23,101 nucleotides of DNA from an uncultured Muribaculaceae bacterium. Its GTDB lineage: Bacteria; Bacteroidota; Bacteroidia; Bacteroidales; Muribaculaceae. Where the stretch lies: NCBI GenBank assembly GCA_910587355.1, contig CAJUKF010000043.1:1-23101 (forward strand). Direction: 5' to 3'. Position 1 is the first letter of the stretch; every line of letters starts with the position of its first letter. Shown in pieces: positions 1 through 8,239 of the stretch. The translations under genes and the position numbers were made by a program. Below the pieces are notes generated by a model. That model was not told the origin of the DNA, ran no database searches, and saw nothing but the letters and a program-made list of their open reading frames with translations.

Positions 1-848
1 TGCCCCAGACCCGCGAGCACATCCTTCTCGCCCGTCAGGTGAACGTTCCCCGTCTTGTTGTTTTCCTCAACAAGTGCGACCTCGTTGACGACGCTGAAAT
101 CCTTGACCTCGTAGAAATGGAAATGCGCGAGCTCCTCTCCGCATACGACTACGACGGCGACGAAACTCCTATCATCCGCGGCTCTGCTCTCGGCGCTCTC
201 AACGGCGAACCCGAATGGGAAGCTAAGGTTATGGAGCTCATGGACGCTGTTGACACATGGATTCCCCTGCCTCCCCGCGACATCGACAAGCCCTTCCTTA
301 TGCCTGTTGAAGACGTGTTCTCAATCACTGGCCGTGGTACTGTTGCTACTGGCCGTATCGAGACCGGTATCGTTAAGGTAGGTGACGAAGTTCAGATTAT
401 GGGTCTTGGCGCAAACCTCAAATCGACCGTTACAGGTGTCGAGATGTTCCGCAAGATTCTTGACGAAGGTGAAGCCGGCGACAACGTTGGTCTCCTCCTC
501 CGCGGTATCGACAAAAAGGACATCAAGCGCGGTATGGTTATCTGCCACCCCGGACTTGTTCATCCCCACAGCAAATTCAAAGCTTCGGTCTACATCCTTA
601 AGAAAGAAGAAGGCGGCCGTCACACCCCCTTCCACAACCACTATCGTCCCCAGTTCTATATCCGTACTCTCGACGTAACCGGTGAAATCACTCTTCCCGA
701 AGGTGTAGAAATGGTAATGCCCGGTGACCACGTGGAAATCATCGTTGACCTCATCACTCCGGTTGCATGCGACAAGGGTCTCCGCTTCGCTATCCGCGAA
801 GGTGGCCGCACCGTTGGTTCGGGTCAGATTACCGATATCCTCGACTAA
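1..848 (+). CDS. tuf: Elongation factor Tu, 3' part (5' end outside window)
   Basis: EF-Tu is the GTPase that delivers aminoacyl-tRNA to the ribosomal A site. The reading frame is open from base 3 (PQTREHILLARQ...) to TAA at 846-848, giving 281 residues, about 70% of the usual 395. It includes the end of the G domain with the G4 motif NKCD, then domain II starting near the PFLMPVEDVFSITGRGTVATGR segment, and domain III ending in QITDILD. The P-loop and switch regions must lie upstream of the window. An internal GTG at 39 could be mistaken for a start, but the conserved protein continues upstream of it, so the gene is simply cut by the window edge. It is followed by tRNA-Trp, secE and nusG, a common bacterial arrangement. 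Identification is secure. Confidence 0.98.
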   Translation, partial: PQTREHILLARQVNVPRLVVFLNKCDLVDDAEILDLVEMEMRELLSAYDYDGDETPIIRGSALGALNGEPEWEAKVMELMDAVDTWIPLPPRDIDKPFLMPVEDVFSITGRGTVATGRIETGIVKVGDEVQIMGLGANLKSTVTGVEMFRKILDEGEAGDNVGLLLRGIDKKDIKRGMVICHPGLVHPHSKFKASVYILKKEEGGRHTPFHNHYRPQFYIRTLDVTGEITLPEGVEMVMPGDHVEIIVDLITPVACDKGLRFAIREGGRTVGSGQITDILD

Positions 849-890
849 TAGGCAGTCGCTCCCGTAAGGGAACAAAGCTTAAATAATAAA

Positions 891-928
891 TAACGGCGCC
901 CGAGGGCGCAAGTCTTAAGGCGCCGTTA
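891..928 (+). terminator. Hairpin between tuf and tRNA-Trp (terminator or processing signal)
   Basis: A perfect 10-bp inverted repeat, TAACGGCGCC (891-900) and GGCGCCGTTA (919-928), encloses an 18-nt loop. It lies 42 nt after the tuf stop and 6 nt before the tRNA. No T-run follows, so it may be a weak terminator or an RNase processing signal separating the tuf message from the tRNA-secE-nusG transcript. I saw no TAnnTTTG promoter between the hairpin and the tRNA, which favours read-through. Confidence 0.55.
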
Positions 929-934
929 TCATAT

Positions 935-1007
935 ACGGGTTTAGCTCAGTCGGTAGAGCACTGGTCTCCAAAACCAGGTGTCGGGAGTTCGAGTCTCTCA
1001 ACCCGTG
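935..1007 (+). tRNA. tRNA-Trp (anticodon CCA)
   Basis: A 73-nt cloverleaf. The acceptor stem ACGGGTT (935-941) pairs with AACCCGT (1000-1006), and the discriminator is G1007. The anticodon stem CTGGT/ACCAG (961-965/973-977) encloses loop CTCCAAA, with anticodon CCA at 968-970. The D arm contains AGCTCAGTCGGTAGAGC and the T arm contains the GTTCGAGTC loop. The 3' CCA is not encoded. Its place between tuf and secE is a classic location for tRNA-Trp. Confidence 0.97.
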
Positions 1008-1023
1008 CTAAAAAGAAATCAAA

Positions 1024-1215
1024 ATGAAACTCAAACTACTCACGAATATTCAGGAAGCTTATGACGAGCTTCGCTACAAGACTTCCTGGCCCTCCAAGAA
1101 GCAGTTGGTCAAGTCCGCAATCATCGTGATGATTGCTTCCGTGATTATCGCTCTGATAATCTTTGTCATGGACCAGATTGTGGACCGTCTGATGCACTTC
1201 ATTTACAGCTTATAA
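1024..1215 (+). CDS. secE: Preprotein translocase subunit SecE
   Basis: SecE is the small essential membrane subunit that clamps SecY in the SecYEG channel. The protein has 63 residues, the short single-helix form common outside enterobacteria. An amphipathic N-terminal region carries the family signature around Y18-KTSWP (W22, P23). It is followed by one transmembrane segment at about residues 31-49 and a short charged tail. The ATG at 1024 lies 16 nt after the tRNA-Trp 3' end with no promoter visible, so tRNA and mRNA are probably cotranscribed. nusG follows after 32 nt. The assignment rests on the WP motif, the topology and the invariant secE-nusG order. Confidence 0.95.
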   Translation: MKLKLLTNIQEAYDELRYKTSWPSKKQLVKSAIIVMIASVIIALIIFVMDQIVDRLMHFIYSL

Positions 1216-1247
1216 GTAGTTTATAAAACTCCTCAGTGGCTTTATCA

Positions 1248-1799
1248 ATGGCAGAAAATCAAAAAGGATGGTACGTGCTGCGTGCTATCTCAGGCAAAGA
1301 GGCTCAAGTAAAGGAAATCATCGAAGGTGCGATGAAACGCTCCGACTTGGGCAACTACGTATTTCAGGTGTTGATTCCCACAGAGAAGGTTATGGCTCTG
1401 CGTAACGGAAAAAAGGTGATTAAAGAAAAAAACCTTTATTCCGGCTACGTATTTATCGAAGCAACGCTTACAGGCGAAGTCATTCACGAGCTTACCAATA
1501 CGACAAACGTGATTGACTTCCTCCGCGGCCGCGAGAAGAACTCCAAACCGGAGCGCCTACGCGAGGCCGAAGTGATGCGTATGCTCGGAGCTGCCGACGA
1601 GATTGCCGAAGCCGAATCCGACGGTGTGAACGATTACATCGTGGGTGAGCGCGTTAAGGTCACCGACGGCCCCTTCAAAGACTTCAGCGGCATTATTGAA
1701 GAAGTAAACCGCGAGAAGCGAAAGCTGAAAGTGATGATTAAAATCTTTGACCGCAAAACTCCTCTGGAGCTGGATAATTCGCAGGTAGAGCGCGAATAA
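1248..1799 (+). CDS. nusG: Transcription termination/antitermination factor NusG
   Basis: NusG binds the RNA polymerase clamp through its NGN domain and contacts Rho or ribosomal protein S10 through its KOW domain. From the ATG at 1248 it is 183 residues. The NGN domain covers about residues 5-115 (GWYVLRAISGKE near the N-terminus, KNLYSGYVFIE at 61-71, NVIDFLRG at 87-94). The KOW domain is at about 131-183 (VGERVKVTDGPFKDFSGII). The frame extends upstream to a GTG at 1236, but homologues begin just before GWYVLRA, so the ATG at 1248 is preferred. It is probably cotranscribed with secE. Confidence 0.96.
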   Translation: MAENQKGWYVLRAISGKEAQVKEIIEGAMKRSDLGNYVFQVLIPTEKVMALRNGKKVIKEKNLYSGYVFIEATLTGEVIHELTNTTNVIDFLRGREKNSKPERLREAEVMRMLGAADEIAEAESDGVNDYIVGERVKVTDGPFKDFSGIIEEVNREKRKLKVMIKIFDRKTPLELDNSQVERE

Positions 1800-1811
1800 T
1801 AAATCACGGAT

Positions 1812-1853
1812 GCCGTCCGCTATGTTACGAGTCCAGACGGCCCTCCGCAGAGG
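1812..1853 (+). promoter_or_regulatory. Structured leader upstream of rplK (possible L1 autoregulatory site)
   Basis: The 92-nt gap between nusG and rplK contains a 6-bp stem, GCCGTC (1812-1817) with GACGGC (1836-1841), immediately followed by a small hairpin, CCTC-CGCA-GAGG (1842-1853). In many bacteria ribosomal protein L1 represses rplKA by binding a leader that mimics its 23S rRNA site. The position fits, but I could not match a specific L1 motif, so the function is inference. Confidence 0.3.
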
Positions 1854-1891
1854 ACATTCGCCACATCAATTAATTTTTAAGTATTAAACCA

Positions 1892-2335
1892 ATGGCTAAA
1901 GAAATTGCTGGACAAATCAAATTGCAGATAAAAGGTGGTGCTGCAAATCCTTCGCCTCCCGTAGGCCCTGCTCTCGGTTCGAAGGGTATCAACATCATGG
2001 AATTTTGCAAGCAGTTCAATGCCCGCACACAGGACAAAGCCGGTAAGATTCTGCCTGTAGTAATCACTTACTACACCGACAAGTCGTTCGACTTCGTCGT
2101 TAAGACTCCTCCGGTTGCCGTACAGCTCAAGGAAGTCGCTCATCTCAAGAGCGGTTCTGCTCAGCCCAACCGCAAAAAGGTTGCCGAGATTACCTGGGAG
2201 CAGGTGCGCACCATTGCTGAAGACAAAATGCCCGACCTCAACTGCTTTACCATAGAATCCGCTATGCGTATGGTTGCCGGTACGGCCAGAAGTATGGGTA
2301 TCACCGTCAAAGGTCAGTTCCCCACTAACAATTAA
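1892..2335 (+). CDS. rplK: 50S ribosomal protein L11
   Basis: L11 forms the GTPase-associated centre stalk base together with 23S rRNA and L10. The 147-residue product has the normal length. It shows the N-terminal signature KGGAANPSPPVGPALGSKG (residues 14-32), the proline-rich linker segment that is also the thiopeptide contact area, and the C-terminal RNA-binding half ending in a variant of the AGTARSMGITVKG motif. The start at 1892 gives the canonical MAKEIAGQIKLQIKGG N-terminus. It is separated from rplA by only 15 nt, so the two are translated from one message. Confidence 0.98.
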   Translation: MAKEIAGQIKLQIKGGAANPSPPVGPALGSKGINIMEFCKQFNARTQDKAGKILPVVITYYTDKSFDFVVKTPPVAVQLKEVAHLKSGSAQPNRKKVAEITWEQVRTIAEDKMPDLNCFTIESAMRMVAGTARSMGITVKGQFPTNN

Positions 2336-2350
2336 TAAACTTCACTTGAT

Positions 2351-3046
2351 ATGAGTAAACTTACAAAAAATCAGAAGTTGGCCTTATCCAAGCTTGAAGC
2401 AGGGAAGACTTATACCTTGGCAGAAGCCTGCGAACTCGTGAAAGAAATGACTTTCACCAAGTTCGACGCTTCATTCGACATTGATGTCCGTCTGGGCGTA
2501 GACCCCCGCAAAGCCAACCAGATGGTACGTGGCGTTGTCACACTTCCTCACGGAACTGGCAAGTCAGTGCGCGTTCTGGTTCTCTGCAGTGCCGATGCTG
2601 AGGCAGCCGCCAAGGCAGCGGGCGCAGACTACGTAGGCCTCGATGAATATATCGACAAAATCAAAGGTGGCTGGTGCGATGTCGACGTCATCATCACTCA
2701 GCCCGCTATCATGGGTAAAATCGGTGCCCTCGGCCGTATCCTCGGTCCCCGTGGCCTGATGCCTAACCCCAAGAGCGGCACTGTGACCCCCGATGTTGCT
2801 AAAGCTGTAGAAGAAGTGAAGAAAGGTAAAATCGACTTTAAGGTTGACAAGAACGGTATCATCCACTCGTCAATCGGCAAAGTTTCTTTCTCCGCTGAGG
2901 CTATGGGCGACAATGCCCGCGAGTTTGTGAACACTCTCATCAAACTCAAGCCCGCTACTGCAAAAGGCACCTATATCAAGAGCGTTTATCTTTCAAGCAC
3001 AATGAGCCCGGGTGTCAAAGTCGACCCCAAGTCGATTGAGGCTTAA
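2351..3046 (+). CDS. rplA: 50S ribosomal protein L1
   Basis: L1 builds the mobile L1 stalk that handles deacylated tRNA at the E site. In many bacteria it also represses its own operon. The 231-residue length is typical. Visible signatures are FDIDVRLGVDPRKANQMVRG (about 42-61), the LPHGTGK loop (65-71) and GPRGLMPNPKSGTVT (132-146), which is the diagnostic L1 motif. It starts 15 nt after rplK and ends 20 nt before rplJ. Nothing unusual is seen in the protein. Confidence 0.98.
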   Translation: MSKLTKNQKLALSKLEAGKTYTLAEACELVKEMTFTKFDASFDIDVRLGVDPRKANQMVRGVVTLPHGTGKSVRVLVLCSADAEAAAKAAGADYVGLDEYIDKIKGGWCDVDVIITQPAIMGKIGALGRILGPRGLMPNPKSGTVTPDVAKAVEEVKKGKIDFKVDKNGIIHSSIGKVSFSAEAMGDNAREFVNTLIKLKPATAKGTYIKSVYLSSTMSPGVKVDPKSIEA

Positions 3047-3066
3047 ACCTATTAACACCTACGACA

Positions 3067-3591
3067 ATGAAAAAGGAAGATAAAGCCATAATCATCAATC
3101 AGATAGCAGAAACCATCAAAAGCTACAGCGGCTTCTATCTCGTAGAAACCGCCGGACTTGACGCCGAGAAGACCAGCGCGCTCCGTCGTGCCTGCTTCAA
3201 CTCCGACATCAAGCTCGTCGTAGTCAAGAACAAGCTCCTCTATGAGGCTCTTGAATCTCTCGAAGGTGACTACTCTGAACTCTACAAGGCTCTCCACGGA
3301 CCCACATCGCTGATGTGCACCAACGTGGGCAACGCCCCCGCCAAGCTTCTCAAAGACTTCGTCAAGAAAGGCGACACACTCCCCGCACTCAAAGGCGCAT
3401 ATATTGAAGAATCAGTATATCTCGGTGCAGACCAGCTCGACACACTTGCTTCTATCAAGAGCAAGAACGAACTCATCGCCGACGTTATCGCTCTTCTCCA
3501 GTCGCCCGCCAAGAACGTTGTATCTGCCCTTCAGTCGGGCGGCAACAAGCTCCACGGCATACTCGAGACACTCTCGAAGAAAGAAAACTAA
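3067..3591 (+). CDS. rplJ: 50S ribosomal protein L10
   Basis: L10 anchors L7/L12 dimers to the ribosome as the stalk base. The protein is 174 residues, normal for the family. The N-terminal globular domain (MKKEDKAIIINQIAETIKSYSGFYLVETAGL) contains the LRRACFNSDIKLVVVKNKLL segment at about 39-58. The C-terminal helix that binds L12 dimers ends in KLHGILETLSKKEN. Only 20 nt separate it from rplA, so the long structured L10 leader found in some bacteria has no room here. Control of rplJL must act elsewhere or through coupling. Confidence 0.97.
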   Translation: MKKEDKAIIINQIAETIKSYSGFYLVETAGLDAEKTSALRRACFNSDIKLVVVKNKLLYEALESLEGDYSELYKALHGPTSLMCTNVGNAPAKLLKDFVKKGDTLPALKGAYIEESVYLGADQLDTLASIKSKNELIADVIALLQSPAKNVVSALQSGGNKLHGILETLSKKEN

Positions 3592-3626
3592 TTTAACGAA
3601 TAAAAAACCAAAAAATACCAACAATC

Positions 3627-4001
3627 ATGGCAGATTTAAATGCTTTTGCTGAACAACTCGTAAACCTCTCCGTTAAGGAAGTAAACGAACTCGCTCAGAT
3701 TCTCAAAGAACAGTACGGCATCGAGCCCGCAGCTGCTGCTGTAGCCGTTGCAGCCGGCCCCGCCGCTGCTGGTGCTGCTGCTGAAGAAAAAACTTCGTTC
3801 GACGTAGTCCTCAAGGCTGCCGGCAATGAGAAGCTCAAAGTCGTTAAGCTCGTTAAAGAGCTCACCGGTCTTGGCCTCAAGGAAGCTAAAGAACTCGTAG
3901 ACGGCGCTCCCAACACCATCAAGGAAGGCCTCGCAAAGGCTGACGCTGAAGCCCTCAAATCTCAGCTCGAAGAAGTAGGCGCTGAAGTCGAACTCAAATA
4001 A
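3627..4001 (+). CDS. rplL: 50S ribosomal protein L7/L12
   Basis: This is the multicopy stalk protein that recruits translational GTPases. The product is 124 residues. It has an N-terminal dimerisation domain (1-33), an Ala/Gly/Pro-rich flexible hinge (about 34-52, AAAAVAVAAGPAAAGAAA) and a globular C-terminal domain. That domain holds the factor-binding helix KVVKLVKELTGLGLKEAKEL (71-90). It starts 35 nt after rplJ. A double hairpin with a T-run follows directly, so rplL marks the end of the ribosomal part of the operon and transcription into rpoBC is probably reduced here. Confidence 0.98.
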   Translation: MADLNAFAEQLVNLSVKEVNELAQILKEQYGIEPAAAAVAVAAGPAAAGAAAEEKTSFDVVLKAAGNEKLKVVKLVKELTGLGLKEAKELVDGAPNTIKEGLAKADAEALKSQLEEVGAEVELK

Positions 4002-4004
4002 TAA

Positions 4005-4064
4005 CGTCTGATTATCAGACGAATAGGTTAAGAAACCCCGTAAAGGGTGTTTCTTAACCTTTTG
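4005..4064 (+). terminator. Attenuator/terminator between rplL and rpoB
   Basis: A small hairpin, CGTCTGA (4005-4011) / TCAGACG (4015-4021), is followed by a long one. GGTTAAGAAAC plus CCC (4026-4039) pairs with GGG plus GTTTCTTAACC (4045-4059) through 14 bp with one bulged T (4048) and a GTAAA loop. TTTTGTGT follows at 4060. This is a textbook intrinsic terminator shape. Because rpoB has no obvious promoter downstream, it probably acts as a partial attenuator that lowers rpoBC relative to ribosomal protein synthesis, as known for E. coli rplL-rpoB. Confidence 0.8.
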
Positions 4065-4067
4065 TGT

Positions 4068-4385
4068 CATTAATCTTCCAGCTTACGGATTCTTGCCTTG
4101 CGGCGCTGCCTGCGACCCGCTTTTGCCTTCCCGGCTCAGATAACCGGACGCCGGACAACGGCATCGGCATTGCAGGACAATTATCCTCCGAGGCGGTCAA
4201 CCGTGCCGCGGTCTCAGGCCGATTCGCCATTCCCTATGTCGCATCACTTCCGCGACTCTCCAAGTCAAGAACTTCCTCTTTCGGACATCCACTTCCGGTA
4301 CAATCTAATTATTTGCACACTCTGAAACAACAGAAACTGCATAAAACAGTCCGATTCAATTATCACGGCTCCAAAAATACACTAA
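4068..4385 (+). other. Unexplained 318-bp leader upstream of rpoB
   Basis: There is no recognisable gene between the rplL attenuator and the rpoB start. A frame is open on the + strand from 4064 into rpoB, but its translation (rich in Ser, Arg, Leu and Pro) matches nothing I know and lacks the strong codon bias of its neighbours. The first part is GC-rich and pyrimidine-rich. The last 80 bp are AT-rich, with the sequence TAATTATTTG (4306-4315) resembling but not matching the Bacteroidota -7 box. It may hold an rpoB promoter and a long 5' UTR. Confidence 0.4.
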
Positions 4386-7300
4386 ATGTCAGCTACGAAA
4401 GTTAAACCACGCGTTAATTTCGCCACTGTAAAGAATCCCTTCCCCTGCCCTGACTTTCTTGAGGTGCAGCTGAAGTCGTTCCGCGACTTCTTCCAGCTCG
4501 ATACCCCTCCAGAGAAGCGTACAAATGAAGGACTTTACAAGGTGTTCGCCGAGAACTTCCCTATCTCCGACACCCGCAACAACTTCAACCTCGAGTTTCT
4601 CGACTATTACATCGACCCGCCCCGTTATTCCATTGAGGAATGTCTCGAGCGCGGCTACTCATACAGCGTGCCTCTCAAGGCAAAGCTGAAACTCTCGTGC
4701 ACAGACCCCGACCACGAAGATTTCGCAACTGAAATCCAGGACGTTTACCTCGGTCAGATTCCCTACATGACCGAAAAAGGCACATTCGTCATCAACGGTG
4801 CCGAACGCGTGGTAGTATCGCAGCTTCACCGCTCGCCCGGCGTGTTCTTCGGACAAAGCACGCACGCCAACGGTACGAAGCTCTATTCAGGCCGAATCAT
4901 CCCGTTCCGCGGCTCATGGATTGAGTTCGCCACCGACATCAACAACGTGATGTACGCCTACATCGACCGTAAGAAAAAACTTCCTGTCACATCTCTGCTC
5001 CGCGCAATCGGTCTTGAGAGCGATAAGGAAATCATCGATATTTTCGGTCTCGCCGAAGAGGTTAAGGTTAACAAGACCAACCTCAAGAAAGCCATCGGCC
5101 GCAAACTCGCGGCCCGCGTGCTCAAGACATGGACCGAAGAATTCAGCGACGACGATACCGGTGAGGTAACGACAGTCGAGCGCAACGACGTCGTCGTTGA
5201 CCGCGAGACCGTCATCACCGAAGAAGACGTTGACCGCATTCTCGCATCGGGCGTACCCAGCATCCTCCTCCACAAAGAAGATGCAGGCACCACCGACTAC
5301 TCCATCATATTCAACACCCTCCAGAAAGATACGACCAACAGCGAACAGGAAGCCATTCAGTACATATACCGACAGCTGCGCAACGCTGAGCCGCCGGACG
5401 ACGCTTCCGCACGCGAGGTCATCTACAACCTCTTCTTCTCCGAGAAACGCTATGACCTCGGCGACGTGGGCCGCTACCGCATCAACCGCAAGCTCAACCT
5501 CCCCATATCGCCCGATGTACGCGTACTCACCAAAGAAGACATCATCGCCATCATCAAGTATCTCATCGAGCTTATCAACACCCGCGCCGATGTTGACGAT
5601 ATCGACCACCTCTCGAACCGCCGCGTCCGCACCGTAGGCGAGCAGCTCTACAACCAGTTCGGTGTAGGCCTCAACCGTATGGCACGCACTATACGCGAGC
5701 GCATGAACGTACGCGACAACGAAGTGTTCACCCCTATCGACCTGATTAACGCCAAGACAATCTCTTCGGTAATCAACACTTTCTTCGGTACCAACGCCCT
5801 CTCGCAGTTCATGGACCAGACAAACCCTCTGGCCGAAATCACCCACAAACGCCGTATGTCGGCCCTCGGCCCCGGCGGTCTTTCGCGTGAACGCGCAGGC
5901 TTCGAGGTACGAGACGTACACTATACCCACTATGGACGCCTCTGTCCTATCGAGACTCCCGAAGGCCCCAACATCGGTCTTATCAGCTCCCTCTGCGTAT
6001 ACGCCAAAATCAACGACCTCGGTTTCATCGAAACCCCCTACCGTAAGGTTGAGGACTCGCGCGTAAACCTCAACAACGACGAAGTGGTTTACCTCACCGC
6101 CGAAATCGAAGAAGGCAAGACTATCGCGCAGGGCAACGCTCCGCTCAACGACGACGGCACATTCGTCCGCACCAAAGTAAAGGCGCGCCGCGATGCCGAC
6201 TTCCCCGTGGTTGCTCCCTCCGAAGTCGAGCTCATGGACGTATCGCCTTCACAGATTGCATCCATCGCCGCATCGCTCATCCCCTTCCTCGAACACGACG
6301 ATGCCAACCGCGCCCTCATGGGTTCGAACATGATGCGCCAGGCAGTGCCTCTGATGCGTTCGGAAGCTCCTATCGTCGGCACAGGCATCGAAGCTCAGCT
6401 CGCACGCGACAGCCGTACCCAGATTATGGCCGAAGGCGACGGTGTGATTGAGTTTGTAGACGCAACCACTATCCGCATCCGCTACGACCGCTCCGAAGAA
6501 GATGAATTCGTCGCCTTCGACAGCGCCGTAAAAGAATACCGCATACCCAAATTCCGCAAGACCAACCAGAGCACCACTATCGACCTTCGTCCTATCTGCA
6601 ACAAAGGCCAGCGCGTCAAGGCAGGCGACATCCTCACGGAGGGTTACGCCACAGAAAACGGAGAGCTCGCTCTCGGACGCAACCTCAAGGTGGCATTCAT
6701 GCCCTGGAAAGGATACAACTACGAGGACGCCATTGTGCTCAACGAGCGCGTGGTGCGCGACGACATCCTAACCTCCGTACACGTCGATGAATACTCGCTT
6801 GAAGTACGCGAGACAAAACGCGGCATGGAAGAGCTTACCTCCGACATTCCCAATGTGAGCGAGGATGCAACCAAAGACCTCGACGAACGCGGCATAATCC
6901 GTGTGGGCGCCCACGTCATACCCGGTGACATCATGATTGGTAAAATCACCCCCAAAGGTGAGTCCGACCCTACTCCCGAGGAAAAACTGCTCCGCGCTAT
7001 CTTCGGCGACAAGGCAGGCGACGTAAAAGACGCCTCCCTCAAGGCTTCTCCCTCCCTCAAGGGCGTAGTCATCGGTACAAACCTCTTCTCGCGCGCCGCC
7101 AAGAAGAACAAGAAGAACAAGAGCGCCAACGCTCTCCTGCCCAAACTTGACGAAGAATACGAAGAGAAACTCGACGCACTTCTGGGTGTACTTGTCGACA
7201 AACTTCTCGTTCTCACCAACGGCCTCACATCGGCAGGAGTCGTCGACTTCCTCGGCTCCGAAATCGTGCCCAAGGGCGCCAAGTTCACAGCCTCTGTGCT

Positions 7301-8201
7301 CCGCAGCATCAACTACGATACACTCAGCCTCTCCAACTGGACTGACGACGAACACAAAAACGACCTCATCCGCCGTACTATCGTCAACTACCTCCAGAAG
7401 AGCAAGGAAATCGACACCGAACTGCGCCGCAAGAAATTCGACATCTCAATCGGCGACGAACTCCCCTCGGGCATCATGCAGATTGCCAAGGTGTACATCG
7501 CCAAGAAGCGTAAAATCAGCGTCGGTGACAAAATGGCCGGCCGTCACGGTAACAAAGGTATCGTTTCACGCATCGTGCGTCAGGAAGACATGCCGTTCCT
7601 TGCCGACGGCACTCCCGTCGATATCGTCCTCAACCCTCTGGGTGTGCCTTCGCGTATGAACCTCGGACAGGTGTTCGAGACCGTCCTCGGCTGGGCCGGA
7701 CGCGAGCTCGGCGAGAAATTCGCCACTCCGATTTTCGACGGTGCATCAATGGATGACGTAAACACATGGACTGACAAGGCAGGGCTGCCGCGCTACGGCA
7801 AGACTTACCTCTACGACGGCGGAACAGGCGAACGCTTCGACCAGCCTGCGACCGTAGGTGTGATTTACATGCTCAAGCTCGGCCATATGGTCGAGGACAA
7901 GATGCATGCGCGCAGCATCGGCCCGTACTCGCTCATCACCCAGCAGCCTCTGGGCGGTAAGGCACAGTTCGGCGGACAGCGCTTCGGTGAAATGGAGGTC
8001 TGGGCGCTCGAAGCATTCGGCGCCGCCCACGTACTTCAGGAAATGCTCACTATCAAGTCCGACGATGTCAACGGCCGCAGCAAAGCATACGAGGCCATTG
8101 TCAAAGGCGACTCGATGCCTACACCCGGCATCCCCGAATCGCTCAACGTGCTTCTCCACGAGCTCCGTGGTCTCGGTCTGAGCATAAACCTCGAGAATTA
8201 A
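4386..8201 (+). CDS. rpoB: DNA-directed RNA polymerase subunit beta
   Basis: This is the beta subunit of RNA polymerase and forms one pincer and part of the active centre. At 1271 residues it matches Bacteroidota RpoB. The rifampicin pocket is visible and looks like the sensitive form, with SQFMDQ at 473-478, H487 and S492. It is followed by the ALGPGGLSRERAGFEVRDVH segment. The active-centre motif KISVGDKMAGRHGNKG lies at 1043-1058. The C-terminus (PTPGIPESLNVLLHELRGLGLSINLEN) is the canonical beta/beta' contact. The start at ATG 4386 gives MSATKVKPRVNF. rpoC follows after 38 nt. The lysine-rich stretch near KKNKKNKSA (about residue 905) lies in a lineage-variable insertion. Confidence 0.99.
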   Translation: MSATKVKPRVNFATVKNPFPCPDFLEVQLKSFRDFFQLDTPPEKRTNEGLYKVFAENFPISDTRNNFNLEFLDYYIDPPRYSIEECLERGYSYSVPLKAKLKLSCTDPDHEDFATEIQDVYLGQIPYMTEKGTFVINGAERVVVSQLHRSPGVFFGQSTHANGTKLYSGRIIPFRGSWIEFATDINNVMYAYIDRKKKLPVTSLLRAIGLESDKEIIDIFGLAEEVKVNKTNLKKAIGRKLAARVLKTWTEEFSDDDTGEVTTVERNDVVVDRETVITEEDVDRILASGVPSILLHKEDAGTTDYSIIFNTLQKDTTNSEQEAIQYIYRQLRNAEPPDDASAREVIYNLFFSEKRYDLGDVGRYRINRKLNLPISPDVRVLTKEDIIAIIKYLIELINTRADVDDIDHLSNRRVRTVGEQLYNQFGVGLNRMARTIRERMNVRDNEVFTPIDLINAKTISSVINTFFGTNALSQFMDQTNPLAEITHKRRMSALGPGGLSRERAGFEVRDVHYTHYGRLCPIETPEGPNIGLISSLCVYAKINDLGFIETPYRKVEDSRVNLNNDEVVYLTAEIEEGKTIAQGNAPLNDDGTFVRTKVKARRDADFPVVAPSEVELMDVSPSQIASIAASLIPFLEHDDANRALMGSNMMRQAVPLMRSEAPIVGTGIEAQLARDSRTQIMAEGDGVIEFVDATTIRIRYDRSEEDEFVAFDSAVKEYRIPKFRKTNQSTTIDLRPICNKGQRVKAGDILTEGYATENGELALGRNLKVAFMPWKGYNYEDAIVLNERVVRDDILTSVHVDEYSLEVRETKRGMEELTSDIPNVSEDATKDLDERGIIRVGAHVIPGDIMIGKITPKGESDPTPEEKLLRAIFGDKAGDVKDASLKASPSLKGVVIGTNLFSRAAKKNKKNKSANALLPKLDEEYEEKLDALLGVLVDKLLVLTNGLTSAGVVDFLGSEIVPKGAKFTASVLRSINYDTLSLSNWTDDEHKNDLIRRTIVNYLQKSKEIDTELRRKKFDISIGDELPSGIMQIAKVYIAKKRKISVGDKMAGRHGNKGIVSRIVRQEDMPFLADGTPVDIVLNPLGVPSRMNLGQVFETVLGWAGRELGEKFATPIFDGASMDDVNTWTDKAGLPRYGKTYLYDGGTGERFDQPATVGVIYMLKLGHMVEDKMHARSIGPYSLITQQPLGGKAQFGGQRFGEMEVWALEAFGAAHVLQEMLTIKSDDVNGRSKAYEAIVKGDSMPTPGIPESLNVLLHELRGLGLSINLEN

Positions 8202-8239
8202 CTCTCCTCATTAACTAATTGACATACACCACACCATAT

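Noticed and set aside
1236..1247. GTG at 1236 as the nusG start
   Set aside because: It adds four residues not expected for the family; the ATG at 1248 gives the canonical N-terminus.
4306..4315. TAATTATTTG as an rpoB promoter -7 box
   Set aside because: It does not fit TAnnTTTG without a 2-nt insertion, and no TTTG lies at the -33 distance.
4064..4405. 113-codon open frame between rplL and rpoB, + strand
   Set aside because: It starts inside the terminator T-run region, overlaps the rpoB start, shows no recognisable motif and lacks the codon bias of its neighbours.
5802..5861. Possible rifampicin-resistance changes in rpoB
   Set aside because: The equivalents of the common resistance positions (D477, H487, S492) carry the sensitive residues.
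4914..5930. 338-codon open frame antisense to rpoB
   Set aside because: Same codon-bias shadow effect opposite a highly conserved gene.
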